A DNA stretch of 64,000 nt from contig CM055102.1 of the NCBI GenBank assembly GCA_029204225.1, forward strand, positions 62,702,218 to 62,766,217, written 5' to 3'. Of the stretch, positions 23,938 to 36,208 are shown piece by piece (within the stretch, counting starts at the first letter, position 1; each line of letters opens with the position of its first letter). Both the position numbers and the translations under genes were made by a program. The DNA is from Diphasiastrum complanatum. Taxonomy: Eukaryota > Streptophyta > Lycopodiopsida > Lycopodiales > Lycopodiaceae. The notes below the pieces were generated by a model. It was given only the letters and a program-made list of their open reading frames with translations, did no database searches and was not told the origin of the DNA.

Positions 23938-24084
23938 GATGCTGACTCAGATGAGAATTCAACGATAGACTCTAATGAGGATGATGGGTCATCAACTTCT
24001 TCAGCCGAAAAGGAAAATCTTGATAATATTTCGAGCACTGAGTTGAGAGGAGCTAGTGAGAATTCCTTAGAATTTGAATTGTAA
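23938..24084 (+). pseudogene. acidic reading frame split by the LTR element
   Basis: 49 codons follow the right-hand TATTG, reading DADSDENSTIDSNEDDG, then SSAEKENLDN and ending LEFEL before a TAA. When the element and one TATTG are ignored, this frame is continuous with the open frame ending HNFLSIL at 21,475. The element therefore probably landed in an exon of a gene with an acidic, Ser-rich C-terminus. The upstream part overlaps a repeat, so how much of it is real coding sequence is unclear. Function unknown. Confidence 0.45.
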
Positions 24085-24987
24085 AAGGAAACAATATAAA
24101 AATTAATTTCAATGTTTTCAAAATTTGTGGATTATCGGAACTAGTTTCAAATGTATTCAGCAAGTTATTTTCATGAAACTCATTTTAGACTATTAAAACA
24201 CCATAAATATTTGTGTGTTTTATTCACTGGGACATATCTAATTTTTAAGGCGTTACTAGAAAATTTAATTTTTTTGGACATGGTGTATTGATTATTTGGG
24301 TCTAAATGCATATTTTTTGTGATTTTCGAAAAAAAAAATTCGTGACAAAGCAAGTTTTGGGCAAAAATAAAATTGAAAATTGGTTACTCTTTTTTAGGAA
24401 TTTGACCCATTTCAAAAGATTGTGTGTTACATCAACCATAAACAATACAACTAGTGCATTCCCTTTACATAGTTGAAAAAATAAAATGTCTTCTCATCTA
24501 ATGTTATCCAACAATGAAAAGCGATTACAACATAAGTGTCATTCAATAACAGAAAATCCTAAGCTCATACAAGCTTTAATATATAGATACTTTCCTAAAA
24601 ATAGAATTTGAAAACTTCTTGTATGCTAAGAGAGTAGGCCAATCAACAAAAAAAAACTACAAGAGTCTGCCTTTTAATATTCAGATTTCCTAGATGAGTT
24701 TGAGCATTGAAATGAGTTTTTTTTCTAAATTTTTAAACTCTTTCAAAATACAATTTGTCTTAATTTTTTGTTTTGCCATGGATGCGAATGACTTACGTAA
24801 GACAAACTTTCTCATGATGTATCAATCACCGTGTCTTATATTTTGGCTTTAGAAGAAAATGTGGTAATCAATATTAACTACTAGGTATCGAAATAATGTG
24901 TCATACTAATCATCTATTGTACATTGTCTAATAATAAGGAATGTCCTTTGCTCGTTTCATTATAATTTAATACACTTAGATTTAGTT

Positions 24988-25061
<74 letters not shown>

Positions 25062-25223
25062 GCGTTGGTTTTCTGTGTTTACATATGTGATTATGTGATT
25101 GGTAATACTATTAGTGTGCCTATTATAAGACAATTGTTGTAAATTTTGTATCTAATTTCAAGCTTTTATTTAATTTTCTATGTTGAATCTTGACTACTTA
25201 TGTTTGTGATTTTTCTATTTTAG
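24085..25223. other. AT-rich spacer, no gene recognised
   Basis: Very AT-rich sequence with long homopolymer A and T runs. Its only feature is the CT/AT microsatellite at 24,991-25,059. Confidence 0.5.
24991..25059. repeat. compound (CT)n(AT)n microsatellite
   Basis: About 28 bp of CT passes directly into about 40 bp of AT. Confidence 0.95.
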
Positions 25224-25363
25224 TCAAGCTGCATGATCTATTAGATGAATCTATTTATGATCCCATTGTTGAGTCTGTTCTAATACAAATATATGATCTC
25301 AAAAAACCTGAATCATTATATTGGTCATCTAGATGTTTTCGCGTTAAATGGAAGACCTCATAA
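25224..25363 (+). other. possible orphan exon, function unknown
   Basis: An acceptor-like TTCTATTTTAG is followed by 46 open codons that start KLHDLLDESIYDPIVE and end VKWKTS before TAA. No family is recognised and no partner exon was placed. It may be a 3' exon of the disrupted gene upstream. Confidence 0.2.
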
Positions 25364-25573
25364 GTATTGAGAATTTGAGCTAATAGTAAATGATTCCTTT
25401 GAGTTTTCCCTTGTATTCTAGAAGTGCATTAATTTGTGGAAAAGAACTGGTATGGCTTAAGATTTTGAAGGGCCCCATCAAAGTGTCATAAATACCATGA
25501 AGGGCTTCATGAAAAGTACAGCTCATGATCCCCACATAAAGTCATAGATGGTCCCCACTTTTGGGGGATGTGG

Positions 25574-25574
<1 letters not shown>

Positions 25575-25618
<44 letters not shown>
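25575..25618. repeat. (GA)n microsatellite
   Basis: GA run in otherwise unannotated sequence. Confidence 0.95.
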
Positions 25619-25622
<4 letters not shown>

Positions 25623-26476
25623 AGAGATTATGTGGTCCCCACTCTTGTAGAGAGATAAAGATGTAATAGGTGGTCCTTGCTTGGAAATAAATTTGCCTTA
25701 ATTTTGCATAGCATCACTCACCCTTTAAGTAAGTGAATGAATTTCTTAGTGACTTCATTGGATCATATCTTGTCATAATAATGGCTTGTAGTAACGGCCT
25801 CTCTCGTGTTTTATTGCGATATTCCCCAATGGAAAGGTCACTGAAAAATCCCTTAAAATTTTGAATTCCTTGACATTTTTCCTTTTAAAACATACTAAGT
25901 TCTTTTTTTCATGACTTGTTCCAATAGGTTCATCTCAACGTGAAAGTCAGTTTTTCCTGTTTTATGAAATAAATTGAAGCATGTTATAGAGTAGAGTCAG
26001 TGGAAAGCTAGGTGAGTGTTAAAAGAAGTTGCGGCAGAAAGAAGTTTAAAAAGGTTTTTACAACAGGGAAGTACGGCCGCCTCCTGGGTCCTTCTGCCAT
26101 GCATTCAATGCCTACCTCCCAATTGCAATCCCCAAATGATTCCATGCAGGAGTTTGGTAACAAAGAACCTCCCCCCTTGAAAGAAAGGATGATTGATTAG
26201 TGGAATTTTAAATTTTGGCAATGGAAAGACCATAGAATTAGCGAAAATGGCTAATTTATTGTTGAATAACTTCACATCCTTGCATTTATTATATTATAAG
26301 CATTGTTCCCTTAACAATGCTATGCTACGTTTCTAATAAAGATGCTAAGCAAAAGAATAATAATTTCCAAGACTCATCAATGCTGCTATACATACATACA
26401 TATATACACTCTTCTGGTTCTGAGTGATTTCTTCAACAACAAAATTTGCAGTGCATATTGCGACACGAAGTATATA

Positions 26477-27280
26477 TCAGAAAGACGGGAAGAGCATAGT
26501 CGATGAACAGCCGGATGTCGGGAAAAGTGGCAATCAATCAATGTGGAAGCATCAGTTGCCACGCATATATGTACAGCTGATACAGTTGATTGTTACCGGA
26601 AGCATCACTGCTACATTGCACTCCTGGAGTGTGGCCAAGCGAAGAAGTTAGAGCATTCTGAATAGCTGTCAAACTATAAGCTCCATCATCGGGATTAATG
26701 CCTGCAGCGCTGAGACCTCCCAGTGGATTAACGGAGCTTCGCAAGTTCAAAGCACTTTGAAAGTATCCGTGCTGGCTAAATAGAGACTCGGCGCATGTTC
26801 CGTACTTGTCCCACTCATGGGTCCAAAAGCTTGTGCCATCGCTGCTAGGGCATGAAAGTGAATCCCAACTCGTTTGTAACTGACTCTCTATATCAGATAC
26901 CTGAAAGAGAGAGATATATCACATTAATTCTTTTCTGAAAATAAGCCGCCGCAGGTTAGATAGATTAATAAATACCTTTGAGATATAAACAGGGCATGCA
27001 TGAGTCAACTTCATTAGCCCTAAGTACATAAGAAAAGTCTTTGCCATGACGAAGAAAATCTTTGATATGGTAAAATTGACAAGATGAGAGAGAGAGAGAG
27101 AGAGAGACGGGGAAGCGAGAGGACCTGGCTGATGTCAAAGGGATTGTTGGGATCGCAGCTGGATGGGTAGCCGCCATTGTTGTAATTTGGCAACAGGCCG
27201 TGAATGGAAAAATCGGATGCAGGCTTTCCTGTAGTGGGATAGCAACAGCTGCTGCTAGTGTCGCAGTAGGATCCATGCCA
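26477..27280 (-). pseudogene. S-like ribonuclease T2 pseudogene (two 3' exons)
   Basis: RNase T2 enzymes are secreted acid endoribonucleases; plant S-like members act in phosphate recycling and senescence. The first exon here is 27,280-27,125, reading WHGSYCDTSSSCCYP, GKPASDFSIHGLLPNYNNG and SSCDPNNPFDISQ. The second (26,900-26,477) begins VSDIESQLQTSWDSL and contains the second active-site box FWTHEWDKYGTC, then LGHTPGVQC. Splice sites are GT-AG. The first active-site box has IHGLLPNY where IHGLWPNY is usual. Near the end, two small indels break the frame after NQLYQLYI; the usual ending (GCSSTMLFPSF then stop) can still be read in another frame. The signal-peptide exon is absent: upstream is a transposase-like gene on the opposite strand. 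A (GA) run sits in the intron. Confidence 0.85.
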
Positions 27281-27291
27281 CTGCAACATGA

Positions 27292-29275
27292 ATGGACGAT
27301 TTCGATAAGAACCCATTGTCTAAGATCGAGAGGCCACTAATGGCTCACGGTGCTTGGTCCATCACATGTGTCTTTTGTAAAAAGGCTGGGGCTTGTGTGG
27401 GATCATGTTCCTGCATTGTGTACTATGTGATGCCAAGAGATCATAGTCTCACCAGATTGATGATACACGAAGGAGAACATACACACGAAGTGCAACCCAG
27501 AACCTCAAAACATAGCATTGAGAAAACAAGGTCTCTGGTTGATAGGGTGGTTGAGCTCTATTATGGAACGTGCAGGGCACAAAAAAGAAAGATTTTCACG
27601 GGTTCATGGCAGACGAGGCACAAGCGAATTGAAGAGCAGTCCACACTGTATTCAATGGAGGCCCATAAAATGAAATGATTGGACGAGAGCAATCGTGTCT
27701 TTTTCATTGGGAGCAAAGCCTGCATATGCATACCAAGAAGTTTGTTCTAAAAGATCATCAAGCGGAGCACAAAGCTATATGTGAGCAATGGAGAACATCT
27801 GCCACAAAAGAGGAGGCACTTGCACAATATAGATTGATTCGACAATGGTGGCGGACTGGCAAAGTGAGGGACACCGACCCATCGATAGCTGGATGAGTTG
27901 GTGGAATGTTAGAATTGCACATTGGGGAGATTTCATGGTTTTGGTAAGTCCAGTGATGCATCTTTAACCGTCTACATTTTTAATCAATAATTTATGAATT
28001 TTTCTTATAAGAATCTCGTGTCGCGGTTCGTATAGATTCTTGATGGAGCACATGCAGCCAATACACCACGAACAAATTTGTCTGAATTATAACTTGGAAG
28101 CTGGCTAGCTGGAGAGGGTCATAAGAGTATTATCTCTTTGTATGATGCATGTGTGTCTGGCATGGCCAATGCCCTCTTACAGAGTGCAAAACAATATGCC
28201 TACATGCAGGGTAGACATGTCAGAGAAGGCCCTAGCTTGGAAACTCTAATTAGTAGAAGTGAGTCCCGAAATCCAGCAAAGCTGAAGGAGGTTATAGGAA
28301 CTATGTGACAAGCAGTGGAAGGTAGCCCCATGCACCACACAAACACCACTTGGAAGGAGACAAAGACATAGTACGTCGAAATAGACGACCATCCATTGTG
28401 GTAGATGTAGAAGAAAATAGTAGCCACAAGCCAGAGTATAATTTTGAAACTATTAATCGTAGAGAGAAGGGTTGTCCAAGACGAATAAATTTTGCTACGA
28501 GCACTTCGGGCTTAGGAAAATCACCTAGCACGAGCTGACCAGACTCATCCACAACTTGCTTAGTTGGTGAGGAAGAACAACAAGTTCACGATACTTTTTC
28601 GGCAATTAGAAGAACTGGTTTAAATAGTCATGTAAAGTGCTTGGGTTGGTTACCACAACAAGGTAAATGTGGTAAATTAATCTCAAATTCTAATTGCACT
28701 CATGCATGGCATCCAGATAAATGTATCTCTCCAATACCTCCAAACGTACCCAACCTTTGGCCTGTTGCTTATGGCACAAATTTAACACAAGCAGAAGGAG
28801 ACATGCTCACCTTGGGGGGGTTCCAGCTTAAGCATCCTAAACTGAAGTACACGAGGACACTCAACCCTCAACTTGTCCTACCACAAATGATGCTCGCAAT
28901 CCAAAGTATAGGCCAAGTTTGTCACTTGTTGCATTGGAACGAATAAAAAGAGCACTATTGTTGAATGCCCGTGTATTGACAAAAAAGGTAATGGAGGAGA
29001 ATAAGCATGAAATATTCGAAATTGAGACACAAAATTCCAAAGTAAATGACATTTGTTATGATGTCCATATAGCCAGTAAACCGATTTGCACATGTCCTGA
29101 TTTTCAAAAGCATCTCTTGGAGAAAAAGTCCCATCTGGCATGCAAGCATACATACTTTATCTTCCTTCGAGTCATGGGACTCGATCAAAATTCTAATATG
29201 TTCATCCATCAACCAATGTTGAAGGACGAAGAACTTCTAGTTGCACTAACCCGCTGTAGAACCTACCCTTGACAT
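27292..29275 (+). pseudogene. transposase-like gene with SWIM zinc finger, broken
   Basis: Collinear plus-strand frames run 27,292-27,678, 27,675-27,896, about 28,100-28,540, 28,641-28,946 and 28,919-29,272, separated by frameshifts and stops. The first holds a Cys-rich segment (TCVFCKKAGACVGSCSC) and IHEGEHTHEVQP, like the N-terminal zinc-binding part of plant MULE/FAR1-type proteins. The last has CTCPDFQKHLLEKKSHLACK followed by H, which fits a SWIM zinc finger (CxC...CxH) found in MULE-type transposases and related proteins. The central DDE core was not recognised. I read it as a decayed DNA-transposon gene, but a host SWIM-domain gene is possible. Confidence 0.55.
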
Positions 29276-30149
29276 GTAAATGTCGTGACCACACAAAGAG
29301 TTCTGGAATGACATGTTAAAGGAAGAAATGTAGTGGCCATGCCAGTCGAAAGTTTATTTCCAACATGCATGGTCCATCTAGGTGATGCAAGATTCTTCTA
29401 CCTGACGTCCATTTGTGGGTTTTACCTCGTAGCTCTATACTATTGTGTCTTCTTTTACTTGTTGTATATGATCCCGTGGTTTACGATTTTCACACAGAGC
29501 TTATGCATGTTTGTGGATTAATTCTAAATATGGTTTGTATCAAGGATATGCTAGATTAATTAATGGATATTGCTACGTGTTGTCTATTTATAAATATACT
29601 TAAAATATACTCATTGATATAAATTTGGTAAAGGCCCAAATTACCACCTAATGGAAAAAGACATTTCAAGACCCTTCTAATGTGAATGGGGCTGATTTTA
29701 TTTGTGAGGAGGCATAACTTTCTCATCTCTTTCTCTCAAGTTCAGCCTAGTCCTCAAGTCTTTTGTATGATGCAATTTTATTCAATACAAGAGGTATTGT
29801 TCTCTCTCCTTCTAACTCTCCTATGAACTGAATCTGTTTACATGCTCTAACTGCAATTGTTATCATATCAAATGCCCATATTGATTAGAGAGTGCAATAG
29901 TTTTTGCTTTCATTTACAAAAAGAACTAGTTCTTTTTTTTCTTTTCTTCAATAGACCTTGCCTTTTTGTTTCTTAATTATGTTTTTGCACAATAGATGTG
30001 AGGAATGCTTAGATTATCAAGAGAGAGGCAATTGTTATGTCGTCTTGTTATGTGAAGAATGCATAATAAACGGAACTCCTCTTTTATGAGAGAAATATGA
30101 CAATTGAAATATGTCAAAGATTGTGTACAATTCAAAAGAAGTGAGGGAT
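29276..30149. other. no gene recognised
   Basis: AT-rich sequence with short open frames of low-complexity hydrophobic text, which look like chance frames. Nothing further could be supported. Confidence 0.5.
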
Positions 30150-30352
30150 TTCAATGGACAGATCTTTCATGAATTTTTGATCTAAACCGACGAGAAGTAA
30201 GAAGTAGGAAAGCCACCAATTCACTGTAGACCCTAATCTGAAAATCAGCAGACAGTGAGTAAGATGCATCTTGGTTTTCAAGGGGGCCTTGAACCTGGGA
30301 CCAAAGAAACTTTGGATGCCAGGCTAACCAATTGAGCCAACCCCCTTGGATT
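30150..30352 (-). mobile_element. tRNA-derived SINE-like sequence
   Basis: On the minus strand the head reads GGGGGTTGGCTCAATTGG, resembling an RNA polymerase III A box (TGGCTCAATTGG). About 35 bp on is GGTTCAAGGCC, a good B box (GGTTCRANNCC). These lie at a typical tRNA spacing. The body that follows is not tRNA-like. No clear A tail or flanking duplication was located, so the 3' end is approximate. Confidence 0.6.
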
Positions 30353-30791
30353 GACACTAAGTGTTATGAGAGAGACAATGGTATGCTGCTTTAAAGCTTG
30401 GAAGTATGGAAAGTCCTTGTTTTTTTTTAGTGGTACTCTCTTGAAGTTTAGATAAGCCCTAATTGAAGTCTGTACTTGAATTAGTAGAAACGCCTAGTTA
30501 TTCAAAGTGGTTTTCTAAGAACACCTATCTAACATAGAAGTGGTTCATAGATTATGTTTTATAGTATGTACTGCTCAATCCAAAACAAAAATTATGGGAC
30601 ATTCAAGGGTCCAATACAATGTTTCAAAAAGTTTTACCTTGCACATCAAAATACAAATAGCGAACCAAGCACATCAAAATACACTATCATTTTATTTGAG
30701 AGAAAATTCTTCTTGATTGGTTTTAGATTGGGATCTTTGATGTGCTTGGTTTTAGATTCTTCTTTTTAAGGATCCCTTACAAGATGTTCCC

Positions 30792-31861
30792 TTATAAGAA
30801 TCTTAGCTTGGATCTAAGAGAAGTAGAATAAGCATTTCTGCTAATTCCAGATACATCACATGCACCTTCTTGTATCATATTCGCATCCAAGTATGATTGA
30901 ACCTTAATCAAAACAGTCTCTACAATTTCATTTTTCATTTTTTCAAACCGAACATTTTTAATCATTTCCTTTGCTGACTTTCTTGGTAAAACATGACTTA
31001 AAGATGATCCAATGCATGAACGATCTGTTAAATGGTTCTTTGCCACCAAACATGATCTGCAACAAACATATGAAACTCAAATTATGTTTAATAAATAAAT
31101 AATCCATGTTATCAAGTGCAAATCAAACTTAAATGTCATATACAAATCAAATAAACAGTTTATATGACAACATACTTGAATGTTCGAATTCTTTTTTTCT
31201 AATTCCCGCTATGTGTAGATAAGTCATCAATATTCTTCATCGGTACTCTCTTTCTTTTTCTCTTCATCATTGCCTTATTGAGAAATTTTATATCAACAAC
31301 AGATTTTAAACTCTCGGATCGCAACTTTTCTATGGATTCTAACATTTCTTGGTTTGATCTCCAAAGAGTATTGACAGTAGCATTCAACTCTGACATAGCA
31401 TTCTTGAGTGCATTGTTTTAAGCACTAGTGTGTTGCACATAATGAAGCAATTGTTGATTTGCACGTTGCAATTGTTGATTAGCAAACTGTAATTGTTGAT
31501 TAAGACAAGATATGCTATGCATTCCAATATCACGCAACCTTTGACAATATCCAAGTAATCCGCTATTTCCTTCACATACATATCTGAGAAGATGAGTTGC
31601 GGACTTATAATCTGGACACAAATTGGTAGCTGGATCATTAGGATAAATCCATCCATCCACCCACAAATCTATATTCATATGATTATTCATTCTCAATTCT
31701 CTAACTATTGCAGCAGCATTCTCTACAACTTTCACATTTTTATTAATATTGGAGTGCATTCCATCGAAAGAGCAACATGCAAATGGAACATTGCCATTGT
31801 TAGAGCTACAATCATGTAAATGAATCAAACTACAGTAAATCAATATGAATAGATCTAGCAT
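30792..31861 (-). pseudogene. unrecognised spliced gene relic with Gln-rich coiled coil
   Basis: I do not recognise this protein. Transcript order: 31,861-31,418 with AAAIVRELRMNNHMNIDLWV and a repeated NQQL motif (NQQLQFANQQLQRANQQLLH); 31,396-31,199 with a helical, charged stretch (SNQEMLESIEKLRSESLKS) and a basic MKRKRKRV; then an acceptor (TTTGTTGCAG) at about 31,060 and an exon reading CLVAKNHLTDRSC, ending SLRSKLRFL before a stop at 30,792. One frame change lies between the first two blocks. The look is of a nuclear coiled-coil protein or transposon accessory protein. No domain could be assigned. Confidence 0.4.
31444..31505 (-). repeat. short tandem repeat encoding NQQL units
   Basis: Three copies of a 20-24 bp unit containing ATTGTTGATT (plus-strand spelling) lie in the Gln-rich relic and encode NQQL-type heptad-like units. 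Confidence 0.7.
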
Positions 31862-33396
31862 TCCTTACTTTTGTAATGTTTATGTTGCATTGAAAAATCA
31901 TCCCGCCTCAGATTTCACTATAAGCATACAGTGATTTCAAAAGTTCTGCCTCTCTCGCTTCAGTTTTTGCATTGAGCACACCAAGATTTTCAGTCTTAAA
32001 GCTCTAGTCCCAAATTTTGAAACGAGCAAGTCAACAATTTTCATGCTTAACTAACTATTGTCTGAAGTTAACCATACTAGTTAAACGTCGAGCAAGGCCG
32101 GAAACAAGAGCAACCAGAAGTTACCGGTTTCCTCTTCTCCTTGAGGTGTACTATTAGAGTTCAGTACTTGGGAATGTCAAATATGAACTCATAATTGGCT
32201 TATGGGTTAAAGGTGAATCTGCGGGTGTTGTGATTACATTTTAACCTTCCAACAACCTATTGAGACATGAAGACTCATTTTTCCTTGGTAGACCTCGAAA
32301 TGTTTGATTTACTACCCTCCAACCCTTGAGAATCACTCAACAAGTCTAATAGGTTATCTTGATGTGATTTCATCTAAAGCTCACTTGAGCTAGTTAACTT
32401 ACAGATTCCTATGGGATGGGAGTTGTACAGATCGAGTATAAATGTCTTGTATGCTAGTGACTCTTAAGGAAATGGGATCGGTACATTTGTTCCATGCTAC
32501 TAGATTCAAATTCCCTTTCCATGTAAAACTGGTAAAGAGCTTTTGAAACTTGGATGTAAACAAACAATTGAGCTGTTCTAGCAATGTACTTGATGGATAT
32601 GTTGAGGCGAAAGTATATGCTTTGTGATGAGAGTTATAGTAGATGTAACTTTCTTTTTCTCTCAAGTGTATTGTTGTGATTTGTATATTAGGATTCATCC
32701 AGGCCTCCCATCTGTTGACTACCAATGTTCCTTCAAGCCATCCACCAACCAAATCTGCTATGGTGTATTGTCAATGCATGTACGACGTGGTAACCATTTC
32801 TACATCTACCAACTGCCATCACACTATCTCTACCATTGCTACCATAAGAGGTAGTTCGAGCTCCAAAAGGGCCTTTTGTCAAGATATTGTTTTGACTTTC
32901 AACTATTCAACATACACATGGACCAATTATGTATTCACATCTGTGAAATATCATAACGTTGTTCACTGCTCAAAATTTTTTGGAGCTTTCCGGTCATATT
33001 TTTGTACAATTCAAAAATCCTGTCGGGCAGGGTCTTGACCTGTGATTGGACTGTACTTTCTGCCCACAAGTTTCTTGAGTGCTGGAGTCTTAACACTTGT
33101 GGTTAACATAAGTCTATTTTGATCTAACCTAGTTAAGCTAACATATGTGGTCTAATAAAGATGACCATCATTTTTTAAAAATTGATTTTGTTTTGTTACT
33201 GATTTGTCCACTTTTAGTTTCAAACTCTGCTATTCATTGTCTGTTATCTTTCTGATGGCTTCTATTAGCCGTAGACCATGAAGTATTATTGTCACACGTT
33301 CTGGTTGTAATGAAAAAGATTTGATGGTTCTTGGATACCATGTATCTAGAGTATATTTCATTGTGTATAAATGCATTCCTCATCAAGAGGTGCTTT

Positions 33397-34064
33397 TGGT
33401 GAAAAATTGTCAAAATTGACAAATTTTAGCTTGATTAAACCTTGTAAAATTGTACATAGGTGGGTCCCACATGTGTGGAGGCTGTTCACACGTGTGAAGA
33501 ATAGCCTAGGTAGGCTAGATCCAAATCTTAGGAATTAGATAGGAAATTTGGTCAAGTTTCTTAGAATTTAGGAGCTATCTCCAAAAATCAAGAAAGTTGG
33601 TGTTGATCTAACTACGATAGATAGGTATACCTAATGGTTAGGTCAAAGTGACTTGAGTAGGTCGACCTAATGACTCTTTGGTACCTGAACATGTCCTATA
33701 CCTGCTCAGCCAGCCTTGGATATCATTCTCTTTGTATTTGCAAATCAATCAATCAATGAGAGGGAGATCATAATATTGGAGCAATTGACATTTTGGAGCT
33801 TTTACAACATTTTTGTGTTGGAATTTGTTGATGTGAATGCAATCTAACCTTAGTGAAGTTGATTCGCTGCTATTAGGCTGTACTACAGTCCATATTTCAC
33901 ATGCGGGGTCATTCTATAATGTTTTGATTAATAATTGATTGTTCTTGTTTGTTCAGATGAAAATTTGCCAAATCAGGATTCGAATAGTTTTGCAATACAT
34001 TGATTAACCAAGTAACCAATCACTCTTGAGGATCTTTTGTAGATCCAACATTGTACTTTCAACA
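33397..34064 (+). repeat. LTR within arm 1
   Basis: It starts about TGGTGAAAAATTGTC and ends TTTCAACA directly before a tRNA-Met primer site. In copy A (20,389) the homology stops close to this start, which supports a boundary near here. The start is less certain than the end. Confidence 0.6.
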
Positions 34065-34079
34065 TGGTATCAAAGCCAA
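34065..34079 (+). other. primer-binding site (initiator tRNA-Met)
   Basis: TGGTATCAAAGCCAA follows the LTR end. It differs from the canonical TGGTATCAGAGCC by one base. Confidence 0.75.
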
Positions 34080-35281
34080 GTACAAGAGTTTCACTGTTGA
34101 TCAAAACTCAATCCCAATTAAGCAAGTTTGATGCTAAAGAGCTAGTTTTGAGAGGGCAAGCGTAAACCCAAGTGATTGTTGAGGCCTATAGGTGATAGTG
34201 GGCTACAAGTGTACTTTTCACACGTGGGGAGCCGTTGTACCTACATTTAATATTCCATTATTGATGGGATCCTCATAATTTTACTACAAATCATCTTCAT
34301 GAGATTTTTGATGCAAATCAAAGAGAAAGCATCAAAGGTCATTTGCCATGATTGAGATTTGGCTTTGTGTCATTAAATCCAATTAATAGGTGTTGAGAAA
34401 AAGTATTTAAAAACGTTTAGCAGGTTTTGTTGCATCATCAAGAAGGGGTGTAAGAGAGTCATTGTTTTACCAAAATCATTGATTTTTTAATTGGATTTGG
34501 TTAGAATTTGAAATGACCTCATCATACTTCAATCTTAGTGAGAGGGTGAGAGGGCTGAGACAATAAATCTTTTGGAAGGCTCAAAGTCTATTTTGAGTCA
34601 TTAAATCAAGTGAAGTCTTTGTGAACTTCTAGAATCAAATTTTCTCCATCGAGTGTGAGTTGGTTTCTGATGAGATTTGATAGGAATTTGATGCATACTC
34701 ATTATATCTTCAGTCAATCTTTGTGAAAGAGTGAGAGGGCTGAGACTAGAAGTCCTTATTAAGGCTAGAAGTCTATCTTGAGCTGATCAAATCAAGTGAG
34801 GTTCTTTGTAAAACTTCTAGAATCAAATCTTTTCAATTTTCTTGAGTCATACTTTGTAGAATCCTTCTAAAGTGTTATTTTGAATCAAGAACAACTAGAT
34901 CTTGCTACTTGTGTCTTATTGAACATCAAGTGAGTTGCAAGTGAGGCAAATTCTGGAAAAAAACTTAGGGAGGGCCGAGAAGTACAATATACTTTGTGTA
35001 GATGCCAAAAAGTCATTGATTTTCTCAAGTGTTGTCAATAGAGTGAAAATTGTCAAGTAGTTTAGCTTGAAATATCTTTTGATCCTTACCAACTCTCAAG
35101 GAGAGAGTGACTTGAGTCTAGAAGTAGTGTTTGGATACCAGAAACTTCATTTTTAGCTCAAACTTGATAGCTTTATTCTTGGTGAATTAGGCAAGGAAAT
35201 TTTTCCAATCATTATTGACATGGGTAAGGAGAGTGAAATAGATAGTGATCAAGACCTTTGTGAATCTTGATAAAACTGTGT

Positions 35282-36113
35282 TGTGAAAATTATGCAAAAT
35301 TTAGCTTGATCATTTTACATTTTGATGTACATGTGTAAATCACACATGTGTGGAGCATGTCCCCACGTGTGAGTAGTAGGCCTATTTGCATCAACCAATT
35401 TATGGTTTAGAATAGCTTGTGTTTCAAAGCAATGTGAAACTAGACAAAAGCTAGTCATGTAGAAGCATGCCTAGTGTCATCATGAGGTTGGGCCTCAATC
35501 CTCCCATGACTTGTACAAATCAAAATGGATGTCTAGGATAGGCAGATCGACATACATCTTGATCCCTAAGAGGTGTCGACACATGGTCATAAAGTGTTAA
35601 AGTGCAAATTGGCAAGTTGTGCACCATAGTTCAAAAACCTCATCACATTGAATTTTGAGGTCAATCACAATATGAGGTGCAAATCATGGATCCAAAGATA
35701 TTTAGAGGTGAGTACATGCCTTATTCAGTAGGAGATCGAGCTACCTATATATGGATGTGGAGTTTCTTTTTACATATGAATTTTGAGAGTTAATCAAGTT
35801 TTTGTCTTGAAAACTTTTGGTCTATTATCTCTCTACCTGAGAGCTTGGTTGCTTTCTCTCTCTCTAGCCGAGATCTAGGTGCTTGTTTGGCTCTTCCATA
35901 ATGAGATTTACTTAGTTTTTTCAAGGATATGCATGAAACCTGCTTGACTTTGGATGATGATTGTCTTTTGTGTACAAGAGCTCTTGCTTGGATTCAATTT
36001 GTGTTTGATAGCTCATCAAACCTGAGTTTATCCAGAGTAATTTGGAGTGTAACCTCTCATGTATGTAGGTTGTGGATGATCTATTCAAGGTCCTCCAAAC
36101 ACCTTTTTGGACA
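35282..36113 (+). repeat. 5' LTR of a gag-only element
   Basis: It starts TGTGAAAATTATGC and ends TTTTTGGACA before a primer site. Its first ~150 bp recur at 37,022 after a polypurine tract. About 832 bp. Confidence 0.7.
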
Positions 36114-36208
36114 TGGTATCAAGTAGATCCATGCATGCTTGAAAGTAGATCATCAAAAAGCAAGATTTGTGTGAAATATCGTAGTTTGTATGCTGGTACT
36201 TCCTCATC

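Larger units (their letters stand above)
32131..35054. repeat. 2.9 kb inverted duplication, arm 1
   Basis: Reverse complement of 50,857-53,770 along its whole length (2,924 versus 2,914 bp), with only scattered differences by eye. It contains an LTR and primer site of a retroelement plus part of repeat family A. Both arm ends are sharp: the flanks differ beyond them. Confidence 0.88.

Noticed and set aside
26012-26200. 62-codon plus-strand frame near the RNase relic
   Set aside because: A basic start and Pro-rich end look superficially protein-like, but there is no recognisable family, partner exon or conserved motif.
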